Below the pieces are notes generated by a model. It had not been told where the DNA came from. It did not search any database and saw only the letters and a list, made by a program, of their open reading frames with translations. DNA of 64,000 nt. It comes from Clavibacter nebraskensis NCPPB 2581 (lineage in GTDB: Bacteria; Actinomycetota; Actinomycetes; Actinomycetales; Microbacteriaceae). The stretch is taken from contig NC_020891.1 in NCBI RefSeq assembly GCF_000355695.1, positions 682,001-746,000 on the forward strand, in the 5' to 3' direction. The position numbers and the translations under genes were made by a program. The number at the start of each line of letters is the position of its first letter. The stretch's first letter is position 1. Positions 54,253-62,643 of the stretch are shown here, piece by piece.

Positions 54253-55170
54253 TCAGGCCCAGGCGCGGAGCGCCTCGCGGTTGACGCGCTGGTCCTCCGT
54301 GCGCTCGGCCCGGAAGCGGCGGATGTCGGCGTCGGGCGCGTTGAGCACGTCCTGCTCGACCACCACCCAGCCGTCGTAGCCCTGCGCCTCGATCGCGGTC
54401 ATCACGCTCGCGAGGTCGACGTCGCCCCGGCCGAATGCCACGAACGCGCCGGAGGACCACACCTCGCGCATGCCGCCGCCCGCGGCGAGCACGCGGCGGA
54501 GCTCGGCGGCGTCGACGTCCTTGAGGTGCAGGTGGGTGATCCGCGACCCCCAGCGGGAGATCGCCGCGAGTGGGTCGCCGCCCGCGATGACGAGGTGGCC
54601 GGTGTCGAGCGTGAGACCGACGTCGACCTGGTCGAGGAACCGGTCGATCTCCTCGGGCGACTCCACGAACGTGCCCGCGTGGTGGTGGAACGTGGGCTCG
54701 AAGCCCGCGGCGCGCGTGATCTCCGCCGCACGCGCGGTGTTGCGGACGAGGCGCGACCACGCGGCGTCGTCGAGCGGGTCGGCCTCGGCGCCGCGGCCCG
54801 GGGCGGCGGCGCGGGGCGCGGATCCGGAATCAGCGAGCGTCGGCAGCGGCAGCCGCCCGGGTCCGGCCTCGGCCGCCTCCTGGAACACGCGCAGCGACGC
54901 GTGCAGCTCGGGCAGGGACGCCTCGAACGCGTCGTCGTCGGAGAGGGGGAGCTGGATCCAGCCGCCGGCGAGCTCGAGGCCCGCGCCCGTGAGCCGGTCG
55001 CGCAGCTCCCGCCCGCGCCCGAGGTAGCCGACGGGCCCCAGGTCGATCCCCGCGTACCCGGTCTCGGCCAGCGCCTCCACCATGTCGTCGGGGGGCACGA
55101 CCTCGGTGCCCTCGGGCGTCAGCTCGAACACCCCGAAGCTCACGGGGGCGCCGGCGACAGTGGCCCTCAC
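54253..55170 (-). CDS. iolE: inosose dehydratase
   Basis: 305 residues from GTG at 55170. Xylose-isomerase-like barrel. APVSFGVFELTPEG at the start, GFEPTFHHHAGTFVESPEE and LTLDTGHLVIAGGDPLAA with metal ligands, ITHLHLKDVD and WVVVEQDVLNAPDADI near the end are typical of IolE. It dehydrates 2-keto-inositol. The acidic/Gly/Pro-rich insertion around residue 110-125 (PRAAAPGRGAEADP) is unusual. First gene of the iolE-iolG unit. Confidence 0.9.
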   Translation of the reverse strand: MRATVAGAPVSFGVFELTPEGTEVVPPDDMVEALAETGYAGIDLGPVGYLGRGRELRDRLTGAGLELAGGWIQLPLSDDDAFEASLPELHASLRVFQEAAEAGPGRLPLPTLADSGSAPRAAAPGRGAEADPLDDAAWSRLVRNTARAAEITRAAGFEPTFHHHAGTFVESPEEIDRFLDQVDVGLTLDTGHLVIAGGDPLAAISRWGSRITHLHLKDVDAAELRRVLAAGGGMREVWSSGAFVAFGRGDVDLASVMTAIEAQGYDGWVVVEQDVLNAPDADIRRFRAERTEDQRVNREALRAWA

Positions 55171-55273
55171 GCGGCGGATCCCGTCGGGTGGGCAGTCACG
55201 GCGGCGCGGGGCGCGGGGGTGGTGCGGGTCTGGACCATGCGGCGTCGCACTGCTCCTCGTGGCCGGCGGGCGG

Positions 55274-55294
55274 ATGTTTGTCCTGACGATAGTA
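55274..55294 (-). promoter_or_regulatory. -10 box and operator-like site before iolE
   Basis: On the minus strand TACTAT (55289-55294) is followed by CGTCAGGACAAACA, which resembles TGTCAGAACATGC before iolC. A repressor here would sit on the transcription start. The message would carry a leader of about 110 bases. Confidence 0.45.
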
Positions 55295-55469
55295 CGTGGG
55301 AGAGGTCCTCCGCCATGGTCCCGACCGGCCCGCGTCGTCGCGCCGCGTCGAGCGCATGACGAGCCGGTGACGATCCGGTTGCGACCCGCCGCCCGCGGTC
55401 GCGCCCGGCCTACGCTCGACGGGAGATCCCCCGTGCGGGGGAACCCGCGACGCCGAGGGGGACGACGCC

Positions 55470-57617
55470 ATGCACGACACCGAGACCGCACCCGCATCCG
55501 CCGCCACGGGCAGGGGGAGCGGCCCCGTGGGGGCCCGCCGCGTCGCCCGCCCGCTCGCCGTCGCGACCGCCCTGGCCCTCGGCCTCTCCGCGCTCGTCGC
55601 GTCGCCCGCCGAGGCCGCGACCGTCGCCATCGCCGACGTGCAGGGCAGCGGCAGCACGACCCCGTTCGCCGGCCGCGTCGTCACGGTCGAGGGCGTCGTC
55701 ACCGCCGACTACCGAGGGGCGAGCGGCTACGCGGGCGTCGTGATCCAGACCCCCGGCTCGGGCGGCGGGACCGACGCGACGCCCGGCGCCTCCGACGGCG
55801 TCTTCGTCTACCTCGGCGGCCAGGACCCGGCCGTCGCGATCGGCGACCTGGTCCGCGTCACGGGCACCGCGTCGGAGCGCCAGGGCCAGACCCAGGTCGC
55901 CGCGACCGCGACCGACCTCGTGCGGGCCGGCGTCGGGGTGCCCGCCGCCACCCCGCTCCCCGACACGCTCCGCGGCGCCGACCGCGAGTCGCTCGAGAGC
56001 ATGCTCGTGACGCCCACGGGCGACTACCGCGTCGGATCCGCGCACCAGCTCGACACGTACGGCACGCTCTGGCTGAGCGCCGGCGCCGACCTGCCCGTGA
56101 AGGCCACCGACGTCGTGCGCCCGGGTGCCGAGGCCGACCGGATCACCGCCGACAACCGGGCGCGCCGGCTCCTCCTCGACGACGGCTACAACATCCAGCT
56201 CACCAACGCCGCGTACCCCGCGGGCGCGACGCAGCCGTACTACTCGGCCGACCGCGTGGTGCGCAACGGCGACGTCCCCGTCTTCCCGACCACGCCCTAC
56301 GTGCTCGCCTACGGCTTCGACGACTGGCGCCTCCAGCCCACGACGCCCGTCACCTCGCTCGACGCGGCCGGCCGGGTGCCGACCTTCACGAGCGGGAACC
56401 CGCGCCCCGCGTCCTCGCCCGAGGTGGGCGGCGACGTGCGCATCGCCGGGTTCAACGTCCTCAACTACTTCACGACGCTCGGGGAGCGCGGCGCGGCCAC
56501 CGCGGAGGAGTTCCGGAAGCAGCGCGCCAAGATCGTCACGGCGATCACCGGCCTCGACGCGCAGGTCGTGACGCTGATGGAGATCGAGAACTCGACCCGC
56601 TTCGGGGAGCCCGCGGACACCGCGACGGCCGACCTCGTGCGCGGCCTGAACGACGCCGCCGGGAAGAAGGTCTGGGACTACGTGCGCACGCCCGCCGCGC
56701 TCGCGTCGACGCCGACCGACGAGATCCAGAACGCGATCATCTACCGCACCGACGCCGTCACGCCGGTCGGGGCGGCCGCCACGCAGATCGACGAGACGGT
56801 GTGGGGCAACGCCCGCGAGCCGATCGCCCAGGCGTTCCGCGGCGGCGACCAGACGTTCACGGTGGTCGCGAACCACCTCAAGTCGAAGTCGGGATCCGGC
56901 ACGCAGCCGGCGGACGGCCAGGGCTTCTTCAACGCCGACCGCGTCGCGCAGGCGGAGGCCGTCGCGCGCTTCGCGTCCGAGCTGCAGGCGTCGAGCGGAT
57001 CCGACCTCCTCTACCTGCTCGGCGACTTCAACGCCTACTCCGAGGAGGACCCGATCCAGGCACTCCGCGACGCCGGCTTCGTCGACCTCGTGGCCGCCAA
57101 GGCGCCGGGCGAGCGCACGTACTCCTTCGACGGCGAGGTGGGATCCCTCGACCACGTGCTCGTGACCCGCGCCGGCGCCGAGCGCGTCACGGGCGTCGGG
57201 GTGTGGGACATCAACGCGCCCGAGTGGGCGGCGCGCGAGTACGGCGGGGCCGCGACCGACGGATCCAGCGCCTTCCGCTCCAGCGACCACGACCCCGTCA
57301 AGGTCGGCCTCGACACGATCCGCGACGCGTCGACCCTCGTCGGGTACGCCGACCGCCTGCTCGTCCGCAGCGGACAGGCCGTGGCGTACTCCCTGCGGCT
57401 GCAGGCGGGCGGCGCTCCCGTGGCCGGCCGCGTGCAGGTCCTCGACCGGGGCCGGGCGATCACCTCCGTCGACGTCACCGACGCCGACGCCGGCCGCGCG
57501 ACCGTCACGCTGCCGAGGCTCTCCCGCGGGATCCACCTCATCACCGCGAGCTACGCGGGCGACTCCGGGGCCAAGGGGTCGAGCACCGTCTGGCCGTCGA
57601 TCGTCCTCGTCCGGTAG
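55470..57617 (+). CDS. secreted ExeM/NucH family nuclease
   Basis: 715 residues. Signal peptide with AVATALALGLSALVASPAEA, an OB-fold domain (about 50-200, VVTVEGVVTADYRGASGYAG), then an endonuclease/exonuclease/phosphatase domain: RIAGFNVLNYFTTLG, VVTLMEIENSTRFG with the metal Glu, VVANHLKSKSGSG, YLLGDFNAYSEEDP and SSDHDPVKVGL with the catalytic His. An Ig-like domain (about 640-715) ends the protein. It should cleave extracellular DNA. GAGGGGGA lies upstream of the ATG. It stands divergent to iolE. Confidence 0.92.
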   Translation: MHDTETAPASAATGRGSGPVGARRVARPLAVATALALGLSALVASPAEAATVAIADVQGSGSTTPFAGRVVTVEGVVTADYRGASGYAGVVIQTPGSGGGTDATPGASDGVFVYLGGQDPAVAIGDLVRVTGTASERQGQTQVAATATDLVRAGVGVPAATPLPDTLRGADRESLESMLVTPTGDYRVGSAHQLDTYGTLWLSAGADLPVKATDVVRPGAEADRITADNRARRLLLDDGYNIQLTNAAYPAGATQPYYSADRVVRNGDVPVFPTTPYVLAYGFDDWRLQPTTPVTSLDAAGRVPTFTSGNPRPASSPEVGGDVRIAGFNVLNYFTTLGERGAATAEEFRKQRAKIVTAITGLDAQVVTLMEIENSTRFGEPADTATADLVRGLNDAAGKKVWDYVRTPAALASTPTDEIQNAIIYRTDAVTPVGAAATQIDETVWGNAREPIAQAFRGGDQTFTVVANHLKSKSGSGTQPADGQGFFNADRVAQAEAVARFASELQASSGSDLLYLLGDFNAYSEEDPIQALRDAGFVDLVAAKAPGERTYSFDGEVGSLDHVLVTRAGAERVTGVGVWDINAPEWAAREYGGAATDGSSAFRSSDHDPVKVGLDTIRDASTLVGYADRLLVRSGQAVAYSLRLQAGGAPVAGRVQVLDRGRAITSVDVTDADAGRATVTLPRLSRGIHLITASYAGDSGAKGSSTVWPSIVLVR

Positions 57618-57702
57618 CCGCCCGCCGCACGCGGAATGCGCGGACCGCGCGCCCGGTTGCACCCCGAGACCGCACGAACCGAGCACGAGAAGAGGACGCA
57701 CC

Positions 57703-58104
57703 ATGGCCACCACCGAGCTGACCGCCGAGAACTTCGAGAGCATCGTCGACTCCAACGGCATCGTCGTCGTCGACTTCTGGGCCGACTGGTGCGGCCCCTG
57801 CAAGCAGTTCGCGCCCGTCTTCGACAAGTCGAGCGAGAAGCACGCCGACATCGTCCACGGCAAGGTCGACACCGAGGCGCAGCAGTTCCTCGCGCAGCAG
57901 GCGAACATCTCCGCCATCCCGACGCTCATGATCTTCAAGGACCAGACGCTGATCTTCAGCCAGGCCGGCGCGCTGCCCGCCCCGGCGCTCGAGTCGCTCA
58001 TCGAGGAGGTGCGCGCCGTCGACGTGGCCGCCCTCAAGGAGCAGGCCGCCGCCGAGGCCGCGCAGGCCACGCCCGGCGCCAGCGCCGACCCGACCGCGAT
58101 CTGA
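57703..58104 (+). CDS. thioredoxin
   Basis: 133 residues. Complete thioredoxin fold with the WCGPC active site in VVDFWADWCGPCKQFAPVFD, the cis-Pro region ISAIPTLMIFKDQ, and an Ala-rich tail of about 25 residues beyond the fold. Cytoplasmic (no signal). Too general to say which thioredoxin of the cell this is. Confidence 0.93.
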   Translation: MATTELTAENFESIVDSNGIVVVDFWADWCGPCKQFAPVFDKSSEKHADIVHGKVDTEAQQFLAQQANISAIPTLMIFKDQTLIFSQAGALPAPALESLIEEVRAVDVAALKEQAAAEAAQATPGASADPTAI

Positions 58105-58140
58105 CCCGCGGCTGATCCGCATCCGCGGCTGATCGGCGCC

Positions 58141-58171
58141 GACGGCCCCTCCCCATCCGGGAGGGGCCGTC
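58141..58171 (+). terminator. terminator after thioredoxin
   Basis: Perfect 13-bp stem, GACGGCCCCTCCC at 58141-58153 and GGGAGGGGCCGTC at 58159-58171, loop CATCC, 36 bases after the stop codon. No T-run. Confidence 0.75.
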
Positions 58172-58232
58172 CGTGTCCCCACCGCCCCTCTCCCCGCCGT
58201 CCGCGGAGCACGCCCCGGATACGATTGCCCCG

Positions 58233-60119
58233 ATGACCTCCACCCCTCCCGCTCCCGCCGGATCCGTCGCGTCCGGCGCCGCCCTGGCCCCCGCCCTCGA
58301 GTGCCTCGGCACGGTCTTCGGGTACGACGCCTTCCGCGGCGACCAGCAGGAGATCGTCGAGCACGTCATCGGCGGCGGCGACGCGCTCGTGCTCATGCCC
58401 ACGGGCGGCGGCAAGTCGCTCTGCTACCAGATCCCGAGCCTGGTCCGCGAGGGCACGGGCGTCGTCATCTCGCCGCTCATCGCCCTCATGCAGGACCAGG
58501 TCGACGCGCTGCGCGCCGTCGGCGTCCGGGCCGCGTTCCTCAACTCCACGCAGGACCTCGAGACGAGCCGCGCGGTCGAGCGCGCCCTGCTCGACGGCGA
58601 CCTCGACCTGCTCTACCTCGCTCCCGAGCGCCTCATCCTCGACCGGATGGGCCGCCTCCTCGACGAGGCCCGCATCGCCCTCTTCGCCATCGACGAGGCG
58701 CACTGCGTCTCCCAGTGGGGCCACGACTTCCGCAAGGACTACCTGGCGCTGTCGATGCTGCAGGAGCGCTGGCCGGAGGTCCCGCGCATCGCGCTCACCG
58801 CCACGGCCAACGAGGCCACGCACGCCGACATCACCGCGCGCCTGGGCCTCCAGGACGCGCGCCACTTCGTCTCCTCGTTCGACCGCCCGAACATCCGCTA
58901 CCGCATCGTCCCCAAGGCCGAGCCGCGCAAGCAGCTGGTCGACCTCATCCGGAACGAGCACGCGGGCGACCCCGGCATCGTCTACTGCCTGAGCCGCAAG
59001 ACCGTCGAGCAGACGGCCGAGGCGCTGAACAAGCAGGGGATCACCGCGCTGCCGTACCACGCGGGCCTCGACGCGGCCGTCCGCCAGCGCAACCAGGCGC
59101 GCTTCCTCCGCGAGGACGGCATCGTCATGTGCGCCACCATCGCGTTCGGCATGGGCATCGACAAGCCCGACGTGCGCTTCGTCGCCCACATCGACCTGCC
59201 GAAGTCCATCGAGGGCTACTACCAGGAGACCGGGCGCGCGGGCCGCGACGGCCTACCGTCCACCGCCTGGCTCGCCTACGGCCTGCAGGACGTCGTGCAG
59301 CAGCGCCGCATGATCGACCAGTCCGAGGGCGACGCGCAGCACCGCCGCCGGCTCTCCCAGCACCTCGATGCGATGCTCGCGCTGTGCGAGACGGTCGGCT
59401 GCCGCCGCGTGCAGCTCCTGCGCTACTTCGGCGAGGAGACGGGTCCGTGCGGCAACTGCGACACGTGCCTCGAGCCCGTCGAGACGTGGGACGCCACGGT
59501 GCCCTCGCAGAAGCTACTGTCCACGATCGTGCGGCTGCAGCGCGAGCGGAACCAGCGCTTCGGGGCGGCGCACCTCATCGACATCCTGCTCGGCAACGAG
59601 ACCGACCGCGTCCGCCAGCAGGGGCACGACCAGCTCGCCACCTTCGGCATCGGCGGCGAGCTCACCGACGTCCAGTGGCGCGGCGTCGTCCGCCAGCTCC
59701 TCGCGCAGGGCCTGCTCGGCGTGAGCGACGACGGTTACGGCACGCTCGTCATCACCGCGGGCAGCGGCGACGTCCTCAGCGGATCCCGCCAGGTGCCCAT
59801 GCGGCAGGAGCCCGAGCGCATCGTGCGCGGCCGCGGCACCCGCACCACGCGCGCGAAGGGCGGCCAGGTGGTCGACCTCCCCGAGGAGGCGCAGGGGCTC
59901 TTCGAGGCGCTCCGGGCCTGGCGCTCGGAGCAGGCCAAGGAGCAGGGCGTCCCCGCGTACGTGGTGTTCGCCGACGTGACCCTGCGCGAGGTCGCGACGG
60001 TGCGCCCGCAGGACCTCGGTCAGCTCGCCGGGATCACGGGCATCGGCCAGAAGAAGCTCGACACGTACGGCGCGGGGCTGCTCGCGGTCGTCGCCGCCGG
60101 GTCCGCCGCGGCCGAGTAG
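58233..60119 (+). CDS. recQ: ATP-dependent DNA helicase RecQ
   Basis: 628 residues. Q-motif region [17 protein letters not shown], Walker [19 protein letters not shown] box in [33 protein letters not shown] and [10 protein letters not shown], then the zinc Cys ([20 protein letters not shown]), a winged helix, and an HRDC domain near the end ([19 protein letters not shown]). All parts of classic RecQ are present. TACGAT at 58220-58225 lies seven bases before the ATG with no ribosome site, so a leaderless message is likely. Confidence 0.95.
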   Translation: MTSTPPAPAGSVASGAALAPALECLGTVFGYDAFRGDQQEIVEHVIGGGDALVLMPTGGGKSLCYQIPSLVREGTGVVISPLIALMQDQVDALRAVGVRAAFLNSTQDLETSRAVERALLDGDLDLLYLAPERLILDRMGRLLDEARIALFAIDEAHCVSQWGHDFRKDYLALSMLQERWPEVPRIALTATANEATHADITARLGLQDARHFVSSFDRPNIRYRIVPKAEPRKQLVDLIRNEHAGDPGIVYCLSRKTVEQTAEALNKQGITALPYHAGLDAAVRQRNQARFLREDGIVMCATIAFGMGIDKPDVRFVAHIDLPKSIEGYYQETGRAGRDGLPSTAWLAYGLQDVVQQRRMIDQSEGDAQHRRRLSQHLDAMLALCETVGCRRVQLLRYFGEETGPCGNCDTCLEPVETWDATVPSQKLLSTIVRLQRERNQRFGAAHLIDILLGNETDRVRQQGHDQLATFGIGGELTDVQWRGVVRQLLAQGLLGVSDDGYGTLVITAGSGDVLSGSRQVPMRQEPERIVRGRGTRTTRAKGGQVVDLPEEAQGLFEALRAWRSEQAKEQGVPAYVVFADVTLREVATVRPQDLGQLAGITGIGQKKLDTYGAGLLAVVAAGSAAAE

Positions 60120-60489
60120 GGCACCGGCCGACCTGCGCTCGGCGGGGGAGAGGGACCCGGTCCCGAGCCTCGAGGGCTGCGGGACCGAGCCGCGCACACG
60201 GCCGACTTTTACCCGAAGACCGGCCCGGCGCTGGCGGGACAGCTCACCCGAAGAGCTGTCGCCGTTGCCCACGATCGTACTGGTCCGGCCGCGGGCTCCA
60301 CGCGGGCTGTGGGGAGCGGGCGAGGCGTGGTAAGGCGTGCGGGCCGCACGCGAGCGGCCGTGAGGACCCCGCATGTAAACACCGTGTAACGGGAGGCCGC
60401 AGACGCTTCATCGGGATTGCCAACACCGTATGGCGTATTTGTAATATGTCACCTACCACCGGCTGCCCAAGGCCGGACGAGGGAGCGCC
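60120..60489. other. intergenic region with hairpins and the GH127 promoter
   Basis: 370 bases. CGGTCCC..GGGACCG near 60160-60190 and a perfect 8-bp hairpin, GACAGCTC at 60238-60245 and GAGCTGTC at 60253-60260, may end recQ transcripts. ACCCGAAGA occurs twice, at 60211-60219 and 60246-60254. Further right the DNA becomes AT-richer. GTAAACACCGTGTAAC (about 60375-60390) could be a regulator site. Confidence 0.45.
60417..60447 (+). promoter_or_regulatory. promoter of the GH127 gene
   Basis: TTGCCA at 60417-60422 and TAATAT at 60442-60447, 19 bases apart, in the most AT-rich patch of the region. The -10 is good, the spacing slightly long. Confidence 0.5.
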
Positions 60490-62499
60490 ATGGCAGTGAC
60501 AGGAGCGGATGCGGACGCTGTCCGCACGGGGCGCGGCCGCGCTGCCGTCCTCCCCAGCACCGGATCACGCCGACCGCTGGGCGCCGACGCCGTCACCCTC
60601 GAGGGCGGTCTGCTCGGGGCGTGGCAGGAGCGCAACCGGGCCCGGACCATCCCCCACGCCATCGCGTCCATGACCGCCGCCGGCAACCTCGACGACCTCC
60701 GCGCGGCCGTCGACGGGCCGGGCGAGCGGCCCCTGCCCCGCTACCCGTTCCTCGACACCGACGTCTACAAGACCCTCGAGGGCATCGCCTACGAGGTCGG
60801 ACGCGGTGCCGCGAGCCCGGAGATGCGCGCCTTCCTCGACGAGGCCGCGGACGTGCTCGAGCGCGTGCAGGCGGACGACGGCTACATCGGCTCGTACGTG
60901 CAGCGGCCGGGATCCGACCGCGAGCCCTGGTCCGACCTCGCCTGGGGCCACGAGCTCTACAACCTCGGGCACCTGATCCAGGCCGCCGTCGCCGAATCCC
61001 GGCAGGGCGGCGACGGCCGGCTCCTCGCCGTGGCCCGCCGCTTCGCCGACGCCGCGGTGCGGGAGTTCGGCCCCGGCGGACGCGTCGCGGTCTGCGGCCA
61101 CCCCGAGGTCGAGATGGCGCTCGTCGAGCTCTCCCGCGAGACGGGGGAGCGCGCGTACCTCGACCTCGCCGCCGCGTTCATCGACCGGCGCGGGCGCGGC
61201 ACGGTCGCCACGCGGATCTTCCCCGCCGAGTACTTCCAGGACGCGCACCCCTTCCGCGAGATGCCCGCCGTCACGGGTCACGCCGTCCGCATGGCCTACC
61301 TCGCCGCGGGTGCGACGGACGTGGCGACGGAGACGGGCGACGCCGAGCTGCTCGCCGCATCCGTCCGCCTGTTCGACGACGCGGTGCGCACCCGCCTCTA
61401 CGTCACCGGCGGGCTCGGCAGCCGTCACTCGGACGAGGCGATCGGCGACGCCTACGAGCTGCCGAGCGAGCGGTCCTACAGCGAGACCTGCGCGGCCATC
61501 GCGGTGATGCAGTGGGCGTGGCGCCTCTTCCTCGCCACGGGCGAGCCGCGCTTCCTTGACACCCACGAGACCGTGCTGCTCAATGCCTACGCGGTCGGTC
61601 TCTCCGCCGACGGCACGGGCTTCTTCTACGACAACCCGCTCCAGCGCCGCCCGGACCACCACGCGCAGTCGGGCGCCGAGACCGAGGGCGAGCTGATGCG
61701 CCGCCCGTGGTTCACCTGCCCGTGCTGCCCGCCGAACATCGTGCGCTGGATGAGCGAGCTGCAGGACCACGTCGCGGTCGCGGAAGGCGACGACCTCGTG
61801 ATCGCGCACCCGGCCGCGTGCGCGATCCGCACCGACGAGATCGACGTCCGCGTGACGACCGCGTACCCGTGGGACGGCGCCGTGCGCGTCGAGGTGCTGC
61901 GCGCATCCGGCGCGGAGACCGGCATCGTGATCCGCCGCCCGGGCTGGTGCCGCTCCGCGACCGCGGTCGTGTCGGGCGCCGACGGGTCCGAGGTGCAGGT
62001 CGACGCGGAGGCCGGCGACCGGTGGATCCGCGCCACCCGCGCCTGGGCCGCCGGGGACGCGCTCGTGGTCGAGCTGGACATGCCCGTGCGCGCCCTCGGA
62101 TCCCACCCGCACCTCGACGCCACCCGGGGGACCCTCGCGGTGGCGCGCGGACCGGTCGTCTACGCGGTCGAGCAGGAGGACGCCGGCGCACCCGTCGACG
62201 ACCTGCTCCTCGACCCGCGCGACCTGGCGGCGGCGCGACCCGTGCCGCTCCCCGTCGCCGACCCGTGGGGTCCCGCGTCGGACGCGCGCGCGGAGACCGG
62301 ACCGGGCCTCGCGCTCGCCGTCCGCCTCCGCCGCGCGCTCCCCGCACCGGACGAGCTCTACCCCGAGGTCGTCCCCGGCGCCACCGTCCCCGCCGCGTCG
62401 GCCGACCCCGTCGACGCCGTGCTCGTGCCGTACGCCCTCTGGGGCAACCGGTCGCCCGCCGCCATGCGGGTCTGGATCCGCGCCGCCGACACCGGCTGA
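60490..62499 (+). CDS. GH127-family beta-L-arabinofuranosidase-like enzyme
   Basis: 669 residues, no signal peptide, so it probably acts in the cytoplasm on imported oligosaccharides. An (alpha/alpha)6-barrel with WSDLAWGHELYNLGHLIQAA, YVTGGLGSRHSDEAIGDAYE, ERSYSETCAAIAVMQWAWRL, and FTCPCCPPNIVRWMSELQ. In HypBA1-type enzymes a Glu and a Cys cluster bind zinc and a Cys is the nucleophile; the SETC and CPCC motifs supply these residues. It releases L-arabinofuranose or a related sugar from plant glycans. A GAGGGAG site precedes the ATG. The binding protein downstream suggests a dedicated uptake system. Confidence 0.88.
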   Translation: MAVTGADADAVRTGRGRAAVLPSTGSRRPLGADAVTLEGGLLGAWQERNRARTIPHAIASMTAAGNLDDLRAAVDGPGERPLPRYPFLDTDVYKTLEGIAYEVGRGAASPEMRAFLDEAADVLERVQADDGYIGSYVQRPGSDREPWSDLAWGHELYNLGHLIQAAVAESRQGGDGRLLAVARRFADAAVREFGPGGRVAVCGHPEVEMALVELSRETGERAYLDLAAAFIDRRGRGTVATRIFPAEYFQDAHPFREMPAVTGHAVRMAYLAAGATDVATETGDAELLAASVRLFDDAVRTRLYVTGGLGSRHSDEAIGDAYELPSERSYSETCAAIAVMQWAWRLFLATGEPRFLDTHETVLLNAYAVGLSADGTGFFYDNPLQRRPDHHAQSGAETEGELMRRPWFTCPCCPPNIVRWMSELQDHVAVAEGDDLVIAHPAACAIRTDEIDVRVTTAYPWDGAVRVEVLRASGAETGIVIRRPGWCRSATAVVSGADGSEVQVDAEAGDRWIRATRAWAAGDALVVELDMPVRALGSHPHLDATRGTLAVARGPVVYAVEQEDAGAPVDDLLLDPRDLAAARPVPLPVADPWGPASDARAETGPGLALAVRLRRALPAPDELYPEVVPGATVPAASADPVDAVLVPYALWGNRSPAAMRVWIRAADTG

Positions 62500-62643
62500 G
62501 CCGCCCTCCCCGCGCACGCCCACGGATCCACCCGATGCGGGGCGATCGCGCGCACCTCCGCTTCCCCATCCCTCCATCGCACGACCCCGTCCGTCACTCC
62601 CCACCCGGTGCGCCTCGGCCGCCCTCCACGAAACGAGAGTCCG

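Noticed and set aside
55410-59189. Open frame of about 1259 codons on the minus strand across the nuclease, thioredoxin and recQ genes.
   Set aside because: It spans three well-recognised plus-strand genes and their terminator, and its sequence is low-complexity. It is a codon-bias shadow.
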